Source of the DNA: Armatimonadetes bacterium UBA5829
GTDB taxonomy: Bacteria; Armatimonadota; UBA5829
Length of the DNA: 7,925 nucleotides
Assembly: GCA_002431715.1 (NCBI GenBank)
Contig: DJHI01000226.1
Span: forward strand, 1-7,925
Direction of reading: 5' to 3'
Below the pieces are notes generated by a model. That model had not been told where the DNA came from. It did no database searches and was given only the letters and a program-made list of their open reading frames with translations. The translations under genes and the position numbers were made by a program. Positions 1-6,504 of this stretch are shown in pieces; the stretch's first letter is position 1, and each line of letters begins with the position of its first letter.

Positions 1-300
1 TTTGCCCCACCGTGCCATCTCCAATAAAATCGGCAGGAGCGTACGGCCTGATTGAGTGAGAGAATATTCCACTTTCGGAGGAATTACCGGATATATCTCT
101 CGATGGACTATTCCGTCCGATTCCAGTTCGCGAAGCTGCTGAGTCAGCATCTTTTGAGTAACCCTCGGCATCATACGCTGGAGTTCTCCAAACCTCAGGC
201 AGCTTTCTCTCAGATGCCATATAATAATCGGTTTCCATTTACCTCCGATGATCGATAGAGTGGCTGTAATAGGGCAGGTCGGCGATTTACAAACGTTCAT
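1..300 (-). CDS. HxlR-family winged-helix transcriptional regulator (3' end cut by window edge)
   Basis: The leftward frame opens with ATG at 300-298 and stays open to the window edge, giving 100 residues. The pattern is typical of HxlR: an N-terminal CP motif (Cys9-Pro10), [12 protein letters not shown] at about 19-30, then RFGEL, a recognition-helix region [16 protein letters not shown] (about 45-60), a wing with [10 protein letters not shown] (about 73-82), and a C-terminal helix ending ARWGK. Family members are 100-130 residues dimeric DNA-binding proteins, so only the last few to about 25 residues are missing. Cys4 and Cys9 are present; in characterised HxlR proteins such as YodB and HypR an N-terminal cysteine senses quinones, aldehydes or disulfide stress. 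A thiol switch here is inference. An AGGA lies 10 nt before the ATG. The gene is divergent from a flavoprotein-nitroreductase pair, its likely target. Confidence 0.93.
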   Translation of the reverse strand, partial: MNVCKSPTCPITATLSIIGGKWKPIIIWHLRESCLRFGELQRMMPRVTQKMLTQQLRELESDGIVHREIYPVIPPKVEYSLTQSGRTLLPILLEMARWGK

Positions 301-317
301 TGCAACAGTATCCTAAA

Positions 318-346
318 AGTATGTATAGCACATAATAGTGCATACT
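318..346. promoter_or_regulatory. Inverted repeat AGTATG-N17-CATACT, candidate HxlR operator
   Basis: The arms AGTATG (318-323) and CATACT (341-346) are perfect complements with centres 23 bp apart, about two helical turns, as expected for a dimer. A second inverted pair, GCAC (328-331) and GTGC (338-341), nests inside with a slightly different centre. A third half-site of the same type, TATACT (369-374), falls on the proposed -10 of the rightward operon. The position between divergent promoters, next to an HxlR gene, supports an operator. The binding protein is inferred. Confidence 0.45.
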
Positions 347-352
347 ATTCAA
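322..352 (-). promoter_or_regulatory. Candidate promoter of the HxlR regulator gene
   Basis: Read leftward, an extended -10 (TGCTATACA, complement of 322-330; hexamer at 322-327) lies 19 bp from a possible -35 TTGAAT (347-352). The inverted repeat at 318-346 covers the spacer and the -10, so a bound regulator would block polymerase. The -35 is weak and the spacing long, so the extended -10 is the stronger evidence. Confidence 0.4.
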
Positions 353-374
353 AACAATATTTATACACTATACT
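348..374 (+). promoter_or_regulatory. Candidate promoter of the flavoprotein-nitroreductase operon
   Basis: A good -10 hexamer TATACT is at 369-374. The best upstream match is TTCAAA at 348-353 with a 15-bp spacer, a poor -35, which would suit a regulated promoter. It overlaps the proposed -35 of the divergent regulator gene, so the two promoters may compete. Confidence 0.35.
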
Positions 375-378
375 TCAG

Positions 379-400
379 TAGCATCACATAATGCTAGCAT
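379..400. repeat. Inverted repeat TAGCAT-N6-ATGCTA with overlapping ATGCTAGCAT palindrome
   Basis: TAGCAT (379-384) and ATGCTA (391-396) are perfect 6-bp arms around a 6-nt loop. The second arm also forms a perfect 10-bp palindrome (391-400). It lies between the proposed -10 (369-374) and the ribosome binding site (407-411). It could be a second operator site or a small leader hairpin; the sequence alone does not decide. Confidence 0.35.
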
Positions 401-418
401 AACTTTGGAGGCAATGCA

Positions 419-961
419 ATGAAAGTGCTGGGGATTTTATGCAGCCCGCGCAGAGGCGCTAACTCAGATACAATGGTGTCCGCGGCGCTCGAAGGAGCGG
501 CTGAAAAAGGAGCCGAGACTAAAACTTTCGCGATAAACGAAATGAACATCAAGGGCTGCCAGGCTTGCATGTATTGCAAGACCCATGACGGCTGCGCCGT
601 TCAGGACGATATGCAGCCCATTTACAAAGAGCTGAATGATGCCGACGCTGTCATTATCGGTTCGCCAGTTTATATGTGGCAATATGCTGCGCAGGCACGG
701 CTTTTTATCGACCGCCTATACGCATATCTGAACCCGGACTTTACGTTTAAGATTCAGAAACCTGCGCTGGTTTTTATCAGTCAGGGAAACGAAAACGCCG
801 ATATGTTTGTGGAATCGTTGAAGAAGACTCCTCTGATCGGATTATCGGTGCAGGATATGATTGTCGTGACGAACGCGAAACTGCCGGATTTTGTGAGCAA
901 GCAGCCCGAGCTTCTTGAAAATATGAAGCAAGCCGGCAGAAAATTGGTAGATGATCTATAG
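419..961 (+). CDS. Iron-sulfur flavoprotein / NAD(P)H-dependent FMN reductase family
   Basis: A 180-residue flavodoxin-fold oxidoreductase. The N-terminal strand leads into a phosphate-binding loop for FMN, SPRRGANSDTM (9-19). A second family signature GSPVYMW is at about 81-87. Between them is a compact cysteine motif C47-x2-C50-x2-C53-x5-C59, matching the CX2CX2CX4-7C [4Fe-4S] site of archaeal and bacterial iron-sulfur flavoproteins (Isf). Those proteins move electrons between ferredoxin and acceptors such as oxygen, peroxide or quinones; the substrate here is unknown. There is no signal peptide, so it is cytoplasmic. The ATG is preceded by GGAGG (407-411) at a 7-nt spacing, which fixes the start. 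The nitroreductase gene follows after 28 bp, so the two are almost certainly cotranscribed and may form a redox relay. Confidence 0.9.
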   Translation: MKVLGILCSPRRGANSDTMVSAALEGAAEKGAETKTFAINEMNIKGCQACMYCKTHDGCAVQDDMQPIYKELNDADAVIIGSPVYMWQYAAQARLFIDRLYAYLNPDFTFKIQKPALVFISQGNENADMFVESLKKTPLIGLSVQDMIVVTNAKLPDFVSKQPELLENMKQAGRKLVDDL

Positions 962-989
962 TTGATTCCACCATTTCAAGGAGATAGAC

Positions 990-1814
990 ATGAATCAGTT
1001 CACATTAGATCAATCACTATGCACGAGGTGCAACTTGTGCGTGCGTGATTGCCCTTCTTTTATCATTACGCTCGATGAAAACCGCATGCCGACGATATCG
1101 CCGGATAAGGAGCAATTTTGCCTTAAGTGCCAGCATTGTATGGCGATATGCCCGACCGGCGCCATTTCGGTCTTGGGGAAGAAACCAGCGGACAGCCGGC
1201 CTTTATCGGATATTCCTCGACCAAGCTTCGAGCAGATGGATCTTTTCGTTCGTGGCAGGCGCAGCATCAGGAATTATAAGAACGAGAATGTCGATAAAGC
1301 TCTGATCGATAAGCTGCTTAAGTCACTCGCGCATGTGCCCACCGGATGCAACGCGCAGGAGCTGACATTCAATGTGATCGATGATAAAGATGTGATGCAC
1401 AAGTTCAGCGATAAGCTTGTGGATGCACTTATCAAGGCATCCGAGGAAGGCAAGATCACGCACTCGCTTCTGGTTCAAATCGGCGGACTTCCGCGTAAAG
1501 CCATAGAGAAGATGGTATTTCGCACTGCTCCGCACGCCCTTATAGTATCTGCTCCACAGGATGCGCCTTGCCCGCGCGAAGATATAGCCCTTTCCCTGGC
1601 TTATTTCGAGCTTTTAGCCCAGAGTGCCGGTCTTGGAACGGTGTGGTGGGGGTTCCTTCGCCTAACTTTGGGGATCGTTCCCGAGGTCAAACCACTGTTG
1701 GGCATTCCTGACGATCATGAGTATTATGCGATGCTATTCGGATACCCTGCTATAGAGTTCGCGCGAACAGCCCAAAAGGAAGAGGTGGCTCAATACAGGC
1801 GTGTGATAATATAA
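990..1814 (+). CDS. Nitroreductase-family protein with N-terminal 2x[4Fe-4S] ferredoxin domain
   Basis: A 274-residue two-domain protein. Residues 1-62 form a bacterial dicluster ferredoxin: C11-x2-C14-x2-C17-x3-C21-Pro and C44-x2-C47-x2-C50-x3-C54-Pro, with all eight ligands present. From about residue 86 comes an FMN-dependent nitroreductase domain starting RRSIRNYK (90-97; the Arg/Ser residues bind FMN phosphate in the family) and carrying a late helix with AQSAGLGTVWWG. The fusion suggests that FMN is reduced through the clusters, perhaps from ferredoxin, rather than directly by NAD(P)H. This arrangement is common in anaerobes and the physiological substrate is usually unknown. AAGGAG (978-983), 6 nt before the ATG, fixes the start. 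It is the second gene of the operon after the iron-sulfur flavoprotein and ends just before a hairpin terminator. Confidence 0.93.
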   Translation: MNQFTLDQSLCTRCNLCVRDCPSFIITLDENRMPTISPDKEQFCLKCQHCMAICPTGAISVLGKKPADSRPLSDIPRPSFEQMDLFVRGRRSIRNYKNENVDKALIDKLLKSLAHVPTGCNAQELTFNVIDDKDVMHKFSDKLVDALIKASEEGKITHSLLVQIGGLPRKAIEKMVFRTAPHALIVSAPQDAPCPREDIALSLAYFELLAQSAGLGTVWWGFLRLTLGIVPEVKPLLGIPDDHEYYAMLFGYPAIEFARTAQKEEVAQYRRVII

Positions 1815-1830
1815 CCTGTCTGCTATTAAA

Positions 1831-1858
1831 AAAGCCCGATGCAAGTGCACCGGGCTTT
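1831..1858. terminator. Bidirectional intrinsic terminator between convergent operons
   Basis: AAAGCCCG (1831-1838) pairs perfectly with CGGGCTTT (1851-1858) around a 12-nt loop. Read leftward the stem is followed by a continuous T run (CGGGCTTTTTTAAT), a good terminator for the RRM gene, whose stop is at 1868-1870. Read rightward the tail is shorter (CTTTAGTTT) but still plausible for the nitroreductase operon, whose stop is 17 bp upstream. Confidence 0.85.
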
Positions 1859-1867
1859 AGTTTCATA

Positions 1868-2182
1868 TTACCAGCGTCGGCCTCCGCCGCCGCCACCGAA
1901 ACCGCCACGACCGCCGCCGTAGCCACCACGACCACCGCCGCCACTGCGCTCGGTCTTAGGTCGTGCTTCATTGACTGTGAGGGTTCTTCCGCCGACTTCT
2001 TTGCCATTAATGGCATCGATAGCAGCCTGCATATTCTCCTCAGGAATCTCGACGAAGCCGAAGCCTTTGTCGCCGATGATTCTAACTTCAACGATCGGGC
2101 CGTAAGGCTCGAACAGATCGCGAATTTCGCTCTCCGTGGTAGAGTAGGCCATATTGCCTACATAAAGTGATTTATTGGCCAA
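1868..2182 (-). CDS. RNA-binding protein with one RRM and a glycine/arginine-rich tail
   Basis: A 104-residue single-RRM protein. RNP2 is LYVGNM (6-11) and RNP1 is KGFGFVEI (39-46), with the aromatic residues Tyr7, Phe41 and Phe43 that stack on RNA bases. Residues 1-75 make the full beta-alpha-beta-beta-alpha-beta domain; about 79-104 is a Gly/Arg-rich RGG-like tail ending RRW. Proteins of this kind in cyanobacteria and other bacteria (Rbp type) bind single-stranded RNA and are often cold-induced. The RNA target here is unknown. The start appears to be TTG (2182-2180): GGAAGGA (2194-2200) lies 11 nt upstream and no in-frame ATG or GTG gives a complete RNP2. It has its own promoter (2336-2364) and a roughly 150-nt leader, and ends in the terminator at 1831-1858. 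Its role is cytoplasmic and not obviously linked to its neighbours. Confidence 0.95.
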   Translation of the reverse strand: MANKSLYVGNMAYSTTESEIRDLFEPYGPIVEVRIIGDKGFGFVEIPEENMQAAIDAINGKEVGGRTLTVNEARPKTERSGGGGRGGYGGGRGGFGGGGGGRRW

Positions 2183-2226
2183 TTTGATTGCCGTCCTTCC
2201 AGGTTATCCCTGCTTTTTTCAACATG

Positions 2227-2250
2227 GAGCGCGTGGCACTAGCCACTCTC
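2227..2250 (-). other. Hairpin in the 5' leader of the RRM gene
   Basis: GTGGC (2233-2237) and GCCAC (2242-2246) form a perfect 5-bp stem with a 4-nt loop, and GAG/CTC at 2227-2229 and 2248-2250 can extend it across a small internal loop. It lies in the roughly 147-nt leader and ends about 27 nt before the ribosome binding site. Long structured leaders are typical of cold-regulated RNA-binding protein genes, but a function here is inference. The rest of 2183-2372 holds no gene that I can see. Confidence 0.35.
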
Positions 2251-2335
2251 GGGGATTCGATCAGTCGTAGAAGGTAACGCAATCCACGAAGGTGATGAAG
2301 ACGCCGATGCTAAACGTTGATTTCTTTACGGATTA

Positions 2336-2364
2336 AGTATAACTGCAATTTCTCAATAAAGCAA
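2336..2364 (-). promoter_or_regulatory. Sigma70-type promoter for the RRM gene
   Basis: Read leftward, TTGCTT (complement of 2359-2364) and TATACT (complement of 2336-2341) are separated by exactly 17 bp. Transcription would start near 2329, giving an untranslated leader of about 147 nt. The promoter lies just after the glycosyltransferase stop codon (2373-2375), where I see no convincing terminator, so read-through from upstream remains possible. Confidence 0.6.
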
Positions 2365-2372
2365 GCTGAGCC

Positions 2373-3941
2373 TTAATCAAATTTATACAGCACGAGATTA
2401 CCGCCCCTGCCTGCCGTTATTCCACCTTTTGGAAGGTCTTCATGATCGGCCTTATATGCCACAACCAGTGTCACATTGCCTGCAAGCACGGCGTTCACTA
2501 AAGAATCATGGGTTTTCAAGAAAAAAACAGGCCGCTGGGAATAGAAGCCCATCATGGGAGCGAGTTCCGGGGACAGCCTGTAGGCGATCACTCGTTCATT
2601 ACTCAAAGTGTGCTTTTCAATCTGCCTTGCCATGTTTATGGCAGGTGTGCTCAGTTTTTGTGATGCAATCGGAAGACCGATTATCACCGCCGCGGCCATA
2701 AAAACCGCCATTGCGCTGCATAAAGCGCCGAATGCAGCGTCGGTTTTATTCAATCGAACCAATATCAGAGATACGCCCGAGCCGATCATGATCGCAAGTC
2801 CCATCACATATAACGCAATACCCAATCCGGGAATCGGCTCCGGCAGAAATCTAAGTGCAATATGAAACGCCACCGCGATCAATATTGAAGCAGTAAAGAC
2901 TACTGTCGAATACTTGAATAATGAGTTCGTTTTAGCTGACTTATTGATTTCGGCCCACATCAACCCGACCATTACAGCCGCAGCCGGAAACATTGGAAAT
3001 ATATAAGACGGCAGTTTTGAGCGGCATAAAGACCAGAATCCGAAGACAACAACCATCCAAACGGTCATGAAAACTGATACGTCGGGGCGCGAAAACCTTG
3101 CCTGCATCTTCCATGCCAGCGGAATAAATATGCTCCATGGAAAGAATCCGACCACAAAGATCGGCAGATAAAAATAGAACGGCTGGTTGTGTGAGAAGTC
3201 CTTACCCATGGCTCGCTGCAGGTTTTGATGAACAAAAAATTCCTGCACAAACTTCCCATCGGTATGAATCTGAACCAGCACATACCATGGCAACACGATT
3301 GCCAGCAGGATAAGTATTCCCCAGACTGGCGCTGCAGATTTTAATGACTGCAAATCCCGCTTTAGAATAAGAAATAGTGCCACAATCGAGCAGATCAATA
3401 ATATCCCTACCGGTCCTTTGATAAGTGTGGATATGCCCATCGCCGCCCAGAACAATAAATAGCCTTTCCGGCTCCACTTCTCAAAATAAGAAAGTAGAAA
3501 AGCTCCCAATGAGACTGTGATAAACAAAGCGAAAAGCTGGTCCATAATGGCCATGCGCGCAAGTCCGGCGGTGAGCATAGCGTTTGCCAGGATAAATCCG
3601 GCCATTATTCCAGATCGCCTGTCATACAATCTTGATGCGAGATGAACCGTGAATGCCACAATCAGAAGTGCGGCCAGCATTGATGGGAGTCTTACAGCGA
3701 ATGAATTGACGCCGAATGCCCGCATGCTCGCTGCCTGGAGCCAGTAAACAAGGGGCGGTTTGTCGAGAAACAAGCTGCCGTTGCATGTGGGGACGATATA
3801 ATTTCCACCGGCGAGCATTTCGCGAGAACACTCGGAGTACAATGCTTCATCCAAGCCTATTAGAGGAGTGCTGCCCAGCCGCCAGCAAAAAAGAATCCCG
3901 CACATAATCGCGAGCAGAATATATGGTGAAAATCTCTTCAT
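2373..3941 (-). CDS. GT39/ArnT-like polytopic membrane glycosyltransferase
   Basis: A 522-residue integral membrane protein of the PMT/ArnT (GT-C fold) superfamily, which transfers a sugar from a polyprenyl-phosphate donor on the outer face of the cytoplasmic membrane. Visible landmarks in order: TM1 (about 7-20); catalytic acidic motif GLDEALYSECSREM with Asp31-Glu32 in the first extracytoplasmic loop; DKPPLVYW (60-67); RLPS (84-87); the MDQLFALF segment with Asp134; KGPVG (175-179); LPWY (217-220); SKLPSYIFP (308-316). About a dozen hydrophobic helices run to about residue 425, followed by a soluble C-terminal domain (about 430-522). Length and motif order match the family. Acceptor and sugar (lipid A, protein or glycolipid) cannot be told. 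The ATG overlaps the PAP2 stop (ATGA), implying translational coupling with that lipid phosphatase. Confidence 0.92.
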   Translation of the reverse strand: MKRFSPYILLAIMCGILFCWRLGSTPLIGLDEALYSECSREMLAGGNYIVPTCNGSLFLDKPPLVYWLQAASMRAFGVNSFAVRLPSMLAALLIVAFTVHLASRLYDRRSGIMAGFILANAMLTAGLARMAIMDQLFALFITVSLGAFLLSYFEKWSRKGYLLFWAAMGISTLIKGPVGILLICSIVALFLILKRDLQSLKSAAPVWGILILLAIVLPWYVLVQIHTDGKFVQEFFVHQNLQRAMGKDFSHNQPFYFYLPIFVVGFFPWSIFIPLAWKMQARFSRPDVSVFMTVWMVVVFGFWSLCRSKLPSYIFPMFPAAAVMVGLMWAEINKSAKTNSLFKYSTVVFTASILIAVAFHIALRFLPEPIPGLGIALYVMGLAIMIGSGVSLILVRLNKTDAAFGALCSAMAVFMAAAVIIGLPIASQKLSTPAINMARQIEKHTLSNERVIAYRLSPELAPMMGFYSQRPVFFLKTHDSLVNAVLAGNVTLVVAYKADHEDLPKGGITAGRGGNLVLYKFD

Positions 3942-4477
3942 TTTTCAGCAGACCCGATCAGTTTTGCCGCTCCAATGCCCGTTAGCGAACCAATCAGGCC
4001 GCCGTATATCACATCCAGCGGGAAGTGTGCGCCCAAATACACCCTGGAAACCGCTGTAGCGAAAGCAACAGGTATCAAAATCCAGCTTGTTTTCGGGAGA
4101 AACCAACAAATAGCGACGATTACTGCAAAAGCCGTGCAAGTGTGCCCGGATGGAAAACTGTGGGCAAAAAGTGGATCGCCGACTATGCGTACGTCGAACA
4201 AAGAGAGCAAAGGCCGCGGCCGATCCCATATATGCTTGGCCACTTGAACCACGATTCCAGACAAGGCAAAAGCGACAAGCCCGGCATATCCCGCTCGGCG
4301 CAGATTTACTCGATTCTTAAGCCATCCCCAGATGATAAGTGCGAGGCTCAAGCCCGACTGTACTATTCCCACGCCCATTGCAGTCGCCGCGAGCATCGCT
4401 TTATCCATAACAGGGGACGCGAATCCGCTATTTATATATTTGAAAACGGCTGCATCCATGCCGCTGAGGTCAATCAT
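3938..4477 (-). CDS. PAP2-family membrane phosphatase (undecaprenyl-diphosphatase / lipid phosphatase type)
   Basis: A 179-residue polytopic membrane protein with the complete PAP2 signature: K81-x6-R88-P89, P109-S110-G111-H112 and S144-R145-x5-H151; the two histidines and Arg145 are catalytic in the family. Hydrophobic segments at about 37-52, 63-80, 115-128, 131-143 and 155-172 fit the usual fold, with the active site facing outward. Likely substrates are a lipid phosphate or undecaprenyl diphosphate. The frame is open further upstream to 4567, but ATG at 4477 has AAGGAG (4485-4490) 7 nt before it and the family N-terminus begins there. A promoter lies at 4502-4531. The stop overlaps the start of the GT39 gene. 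Together they suggest a unit that recycles the polyprenyl carrier or prepares a lipid acceptor while the transferase adds a sugar; that link is inference. Confidence 0.93.
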   Translation of the reverse strand: MIDLSGMDAAVFKYINSGFASPVMDKAMLAATAMGVGIVQSGLSLALIIWGWLKNRVNLRRAGYAGLVAFALSGIVVQVAKHIWDRPRPLLSLFDVRIVGDPLFAHSFPSGHTCTAFAVIVAICWFLPKTSWILIPVAFATAVSRVYLGAHFPLDVIYGGLIGSLTGIGAAKLIGSAEK

Positions 4478-4501
4478 TCCCGATCTCCTTACGCCAGGCT
4501 G

Positions 4502-4531
4502 ATTATACCCCGAATTACGACAGCTTGCCAA
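4502..4531 (-). promoter_or_regulatory. Sigma70-type promoter for the PAP2-GT39 pair
   Basis: Read leftward, TTGGCA (complement of 4526-4531) and a consensus TATAAT (complement of 4502-4507) are separated by 18 bp. Transcription would begin near 4495, just ahead of the AAGGAG at 4485-4490, giving a very short leader. It lies in the 92-bp gap after the HAD gene, so the membrane pair can be expressed apart from the upstream genes. Confidence 0.6.
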
Positions 4532-4569
4532 GGCAGCCGATACAGAATTAAGAGAATTAAATCCCAAAC

Positions 4570-5235
4570 CTAGAACAGGGTCCGCAGCATTGTTAAGTTT
4601 ACCTCTTCTAGCGATTCAACCACAATGCTTGCGAGTGAAAAGTTGCCATCACGGGTTGTGCTGGTTGGTATTGCGACACATTTCATACCGGCTCGGTGAG
4701 CGGCAAGAACTCCTCTAGGCGTATCTTCAAAAACCACACACTCTTCAGGTCTTACACCAAGCATCTCAGCGGTTATGATATAAGCCTGAGGGTCAGGCTT
4801 GATAGCTTTCACATCTTCCCACGTAACGACCTGCTGAAAGTATTGGCGGAGGTCATATTTCTCCATAATCAGTTCGAATGAGCGTTTTCCTGCGGAGGTA
4901 GCAAGTGCAGTGGGGATTCCTGTTTCTTTAAGCATATCAAGGAATCGAACTATCCCGGGCATTAGCGCAAGCTTTTCTTTAATAAGTTCATGGAGCATTA
5001 TGGCCTTTCTATCACCCAAAGAGTGCCACCTGTCCATGTCTCCTCCCATTTCTGAAAAAAGCCTGCGAACTGTATGATCTCCCAGTGTAATCTTTCGCCT
5101 ATATTCTTCGTGTGTGAGGTCTACACCGAATTCATCGAACGCTCGAACAGAGCTCTCCGTATGCAGCGGCTCCGAATCGACCAAGACTCCATCCATATCA
5201 AATATAGCCGCAGCCGGTAAAATTTTAACTGACAC
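4570..5235 (-). CDS. HAD-superfamily hydrolase, beta-phosphoglucomutase-like
   Basis: A 221-residue haloacid dehalogenase-fold protein with all four motifs: I, DMDGVLVDSE with nucleophile Asp13 and general acid/base Asp15; II, ATSAGK with Ser114; III, KAIKPDP with Lys146; IV, FEDTPRG with Glu170-Asp171 for Mg2+. The helical cap lies at about 20-90. Length and motif spacing match the beta-phosphoglucomutase/phosphatase subfamily (PgmB, YniC, GS1-type). The cap residues that set specificity (LGDHT region, 51-55) do not clearly match the PgmB substrate loop, so it could be a sugar-phosphate phosphatase instead. The start is GTG at 5235, with AGGAAG upstream at about 7 nt. It follows the DUF362 gene by 40 bp and probably shares its transcript. 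It is cytoplasmic. Confidence 0.9.
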   Translation of the reverse strand: MSVKILPAAAIFDMDGVLVDSEPLHTESSVRAFDEFGVDLTHEEYRRKITLGDHTVRRLFSEMGGDMDRWHSLGDRKAIMLHELIKEKLALMPGIVRFLDMLKETGIPTALATSAGKRSFELIMEKYDLRQYFQQVVTWEDVKAIKPDPQAYIITAEMLGVRPEECVVFEDTPRGVLAAHRAGMKCVAIPTSTTRDGNFSLASIVVESLEEVNLTMLRTLF

Positions 5236-5275
5236 TAATTATCTTCCTGCTTTCTACAACCTTGTAATCTGTAAC

Positions 5276-6487
5276 CTAATCCCCCGACAACTCCAGCGCT
5301 CTCATTCTAAACTCCATTGGAGGGCAGCACCAGATGAACCTGAGTCTGCCGGTAAGCCAGAGCCGGTTACGAAGTTCTTTTACCTGCTCGCTCTGCATAG
5401 CACAGTCGCCGAGGATAATCACTCGCCCTTCAATATCCGGATCGACTTTCGGGTTTTTGCCGAAGACGAGTGTAAGCTTGTCGTTAGGGTCGAGCACGCC
5501 TTCATCAACGAGTTTATCGATTCCTCGTCTTATGTAGTAGCTGCATCCCAGGCAGTATTCGCCTGCCATCACTCTAAGCCCAGGGAATCGCTCTTCGGAG
5601 ATTTCTATATCCGGCCTGGCAAAGTGTTGTGCAACTGAGTCCAAGTTTGCACCAACAATGTTTATCAAGTTCCTGTCGCCGACACCCAGTTCCTGCTCAT
5701 GCGCGAGCCTTGTCGTATCCACTTCCAGGTTCTCCAGACCCATGACGGCCTCAGTAATCGCGTCAACGGCAACAGTATCCGTTCCAGCGATTATCACCTT
5801 TGTCTCGACTGTTCTTCCCATATCGGCATGGTCGCCTTCCTGACCGCGAACACCGTCTATCACAGTCAGCGCCGGTTTATGATATCTAAGGATATCGACC
5901 AGCTTTTGGGGAATGTGGTGGTAATCGTGGCCGAAGAGCTTATCCTTGTCAGATAGCGTTCCATGCAGGTTCTTAATGCCCAACGTTGTCAAAGTTAAAC
6001 TGTGATTCTTTAACACCGGAACGTTGATAAGCACTTCAGCCTCGTAGATTGTTCTTGGCACACGAGCGGTTTTCAGCACCAGCGCCTCCGGGTTGGAAAC
6101 GTCTATGAACTCATCATCTTCCAGATAAACTATATCAGCGCCATTTTCGATTGCCGCCCTGTCCATCCCGACGGCTTCAAAGCAAGCCTTTGTCGATCCG
6201 CCTTTTCGGTAAAGAGCAGTGGAAATACTCCGACCCTCTGCAACTGTTACCTTGCGCGCTCCTGCCTCTTTAGCAAGCTTTATCAGGGCTGCAATAACCC
6301 GAGGATCAGTGGTCGTAGGTGCTGGTGATGGGCAATAGACATTCGGCTTCAGGACAACACTTTTGCCCTTGCATATCGATTCGAAATCACATGCCAGCGA
6401 CACAGCCTCCCGCACTGCCTGCTCTATGGATTGCGCGCTGTCAATATCTGGGACGCGTGATATTGCGACTGTTGGTTGTGTAGACAT
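5276..6487 (-). CDS. DUF362 domain-containing protein
   Basis: A 403-residue protein whose first 290 residues carry the DUF362 pattern: VLKPNV (45-50), TTTDPRVIAALIKLAKEAGA (58-77), AEG (83-85), LINVPVLKNH (153-162), LTTLGIKNLHG (166-176), a His-rich stretch GHDYHHIP (186-193), VIDGVRGQEG (209-218) and IIAGTDTVAVDAI (232-244). The C-terminal part has a C312-x2-C315 pair (GEYCLGC), Cys362 in GDCA, and a C387-C388 pair. Many DUF362 proteins are annotated as Fe-S or uncharacterised, and no reaction is firmly established; I give none. The Cys set could bind metal, but there is no ferredoxin-type motif. There is no signal peptide. ATG at 6487 has GGAG 8 nt upstream, within the end of the Nudix gene (17-bp gap); the HAD gene follows after 40 bp. 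Cotranscription is likely. Confidence 0.9.
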   Translation of the reverse strand: MSTQPTVAISRVPDIDSAQSIEQAVREAVSLACDFESICKGKSVVLKPNVYCPSPAPTTTDPRVIAALIKLAKEAGARKVTVAEGRSISTALYRKGGSTKACFEAVGMDRAAIENGADIVYLEDDEFIDVSNPEALVLKTARVPRTIYEAEVLINVPVLKNHSLTLTTLGIKNLHGTLSDKDKLFGHDYHHIPQKLVDILRYHKPALTVIDGVRGQEGDHADMGRTVETKVIIAGTDTVAVDAITEAVMGLENLEVDTTRLAHEQELGVGDRNLINIVGANLDSVAQHFARPDIEISEERFPGLRVMAGEYCLGCSYYIRRGIDKLVDEGVLDPNDKLTLVFGKNPKVDPDIEGRVIILGDCAMQSEQVKELRNRLWLTGRLRFIWCCPPMEFRMRALELSGD

Positions 6488-6504
6488 TTAATTTACTCCA
6501 TTTT

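Noticed and set aside
1750..2091. Leftward alanine/valine-rich 113-codon frame
   Set aside because: It is another reading frame of the glycine-rich RRM tail and runs through the terminator into the nitroreductase gene.
2221..2275. tRNA-like look (GGGGATTCGATC resembles a T-arm, next to a small hairpin)
   Set aside because: No acceptor stem, anticodon arm or correct spacing can be built on either strand.
4478..4567. Thirty-residue N-terminal extension of the PAP2 protein
   Set aside because: It is polar, has no family similarity and covers a consensus promoter. The ATG at 4477 has an AAGGAG at ideal spacing.
4025..4573. Rightward 182-codon open frame
   Set aside because: It is antisense to the PAP2 gene, shows no family pattern and has a low-complexity mix of residues; a shadow frame.
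5236..5275. Terminator between the DUF362 and HAD genes (TACAA-GG-TTGTA)
   Set aside because: The arms are only 5 bp around a 2-nt loop with no T run; not a credible terminator.
5114..5638. Rightward 174-codon open frame spanning the HAD-DUF362 junction
   Set aside because: It is antisense to two well-supported genes and has no recognisable motif.
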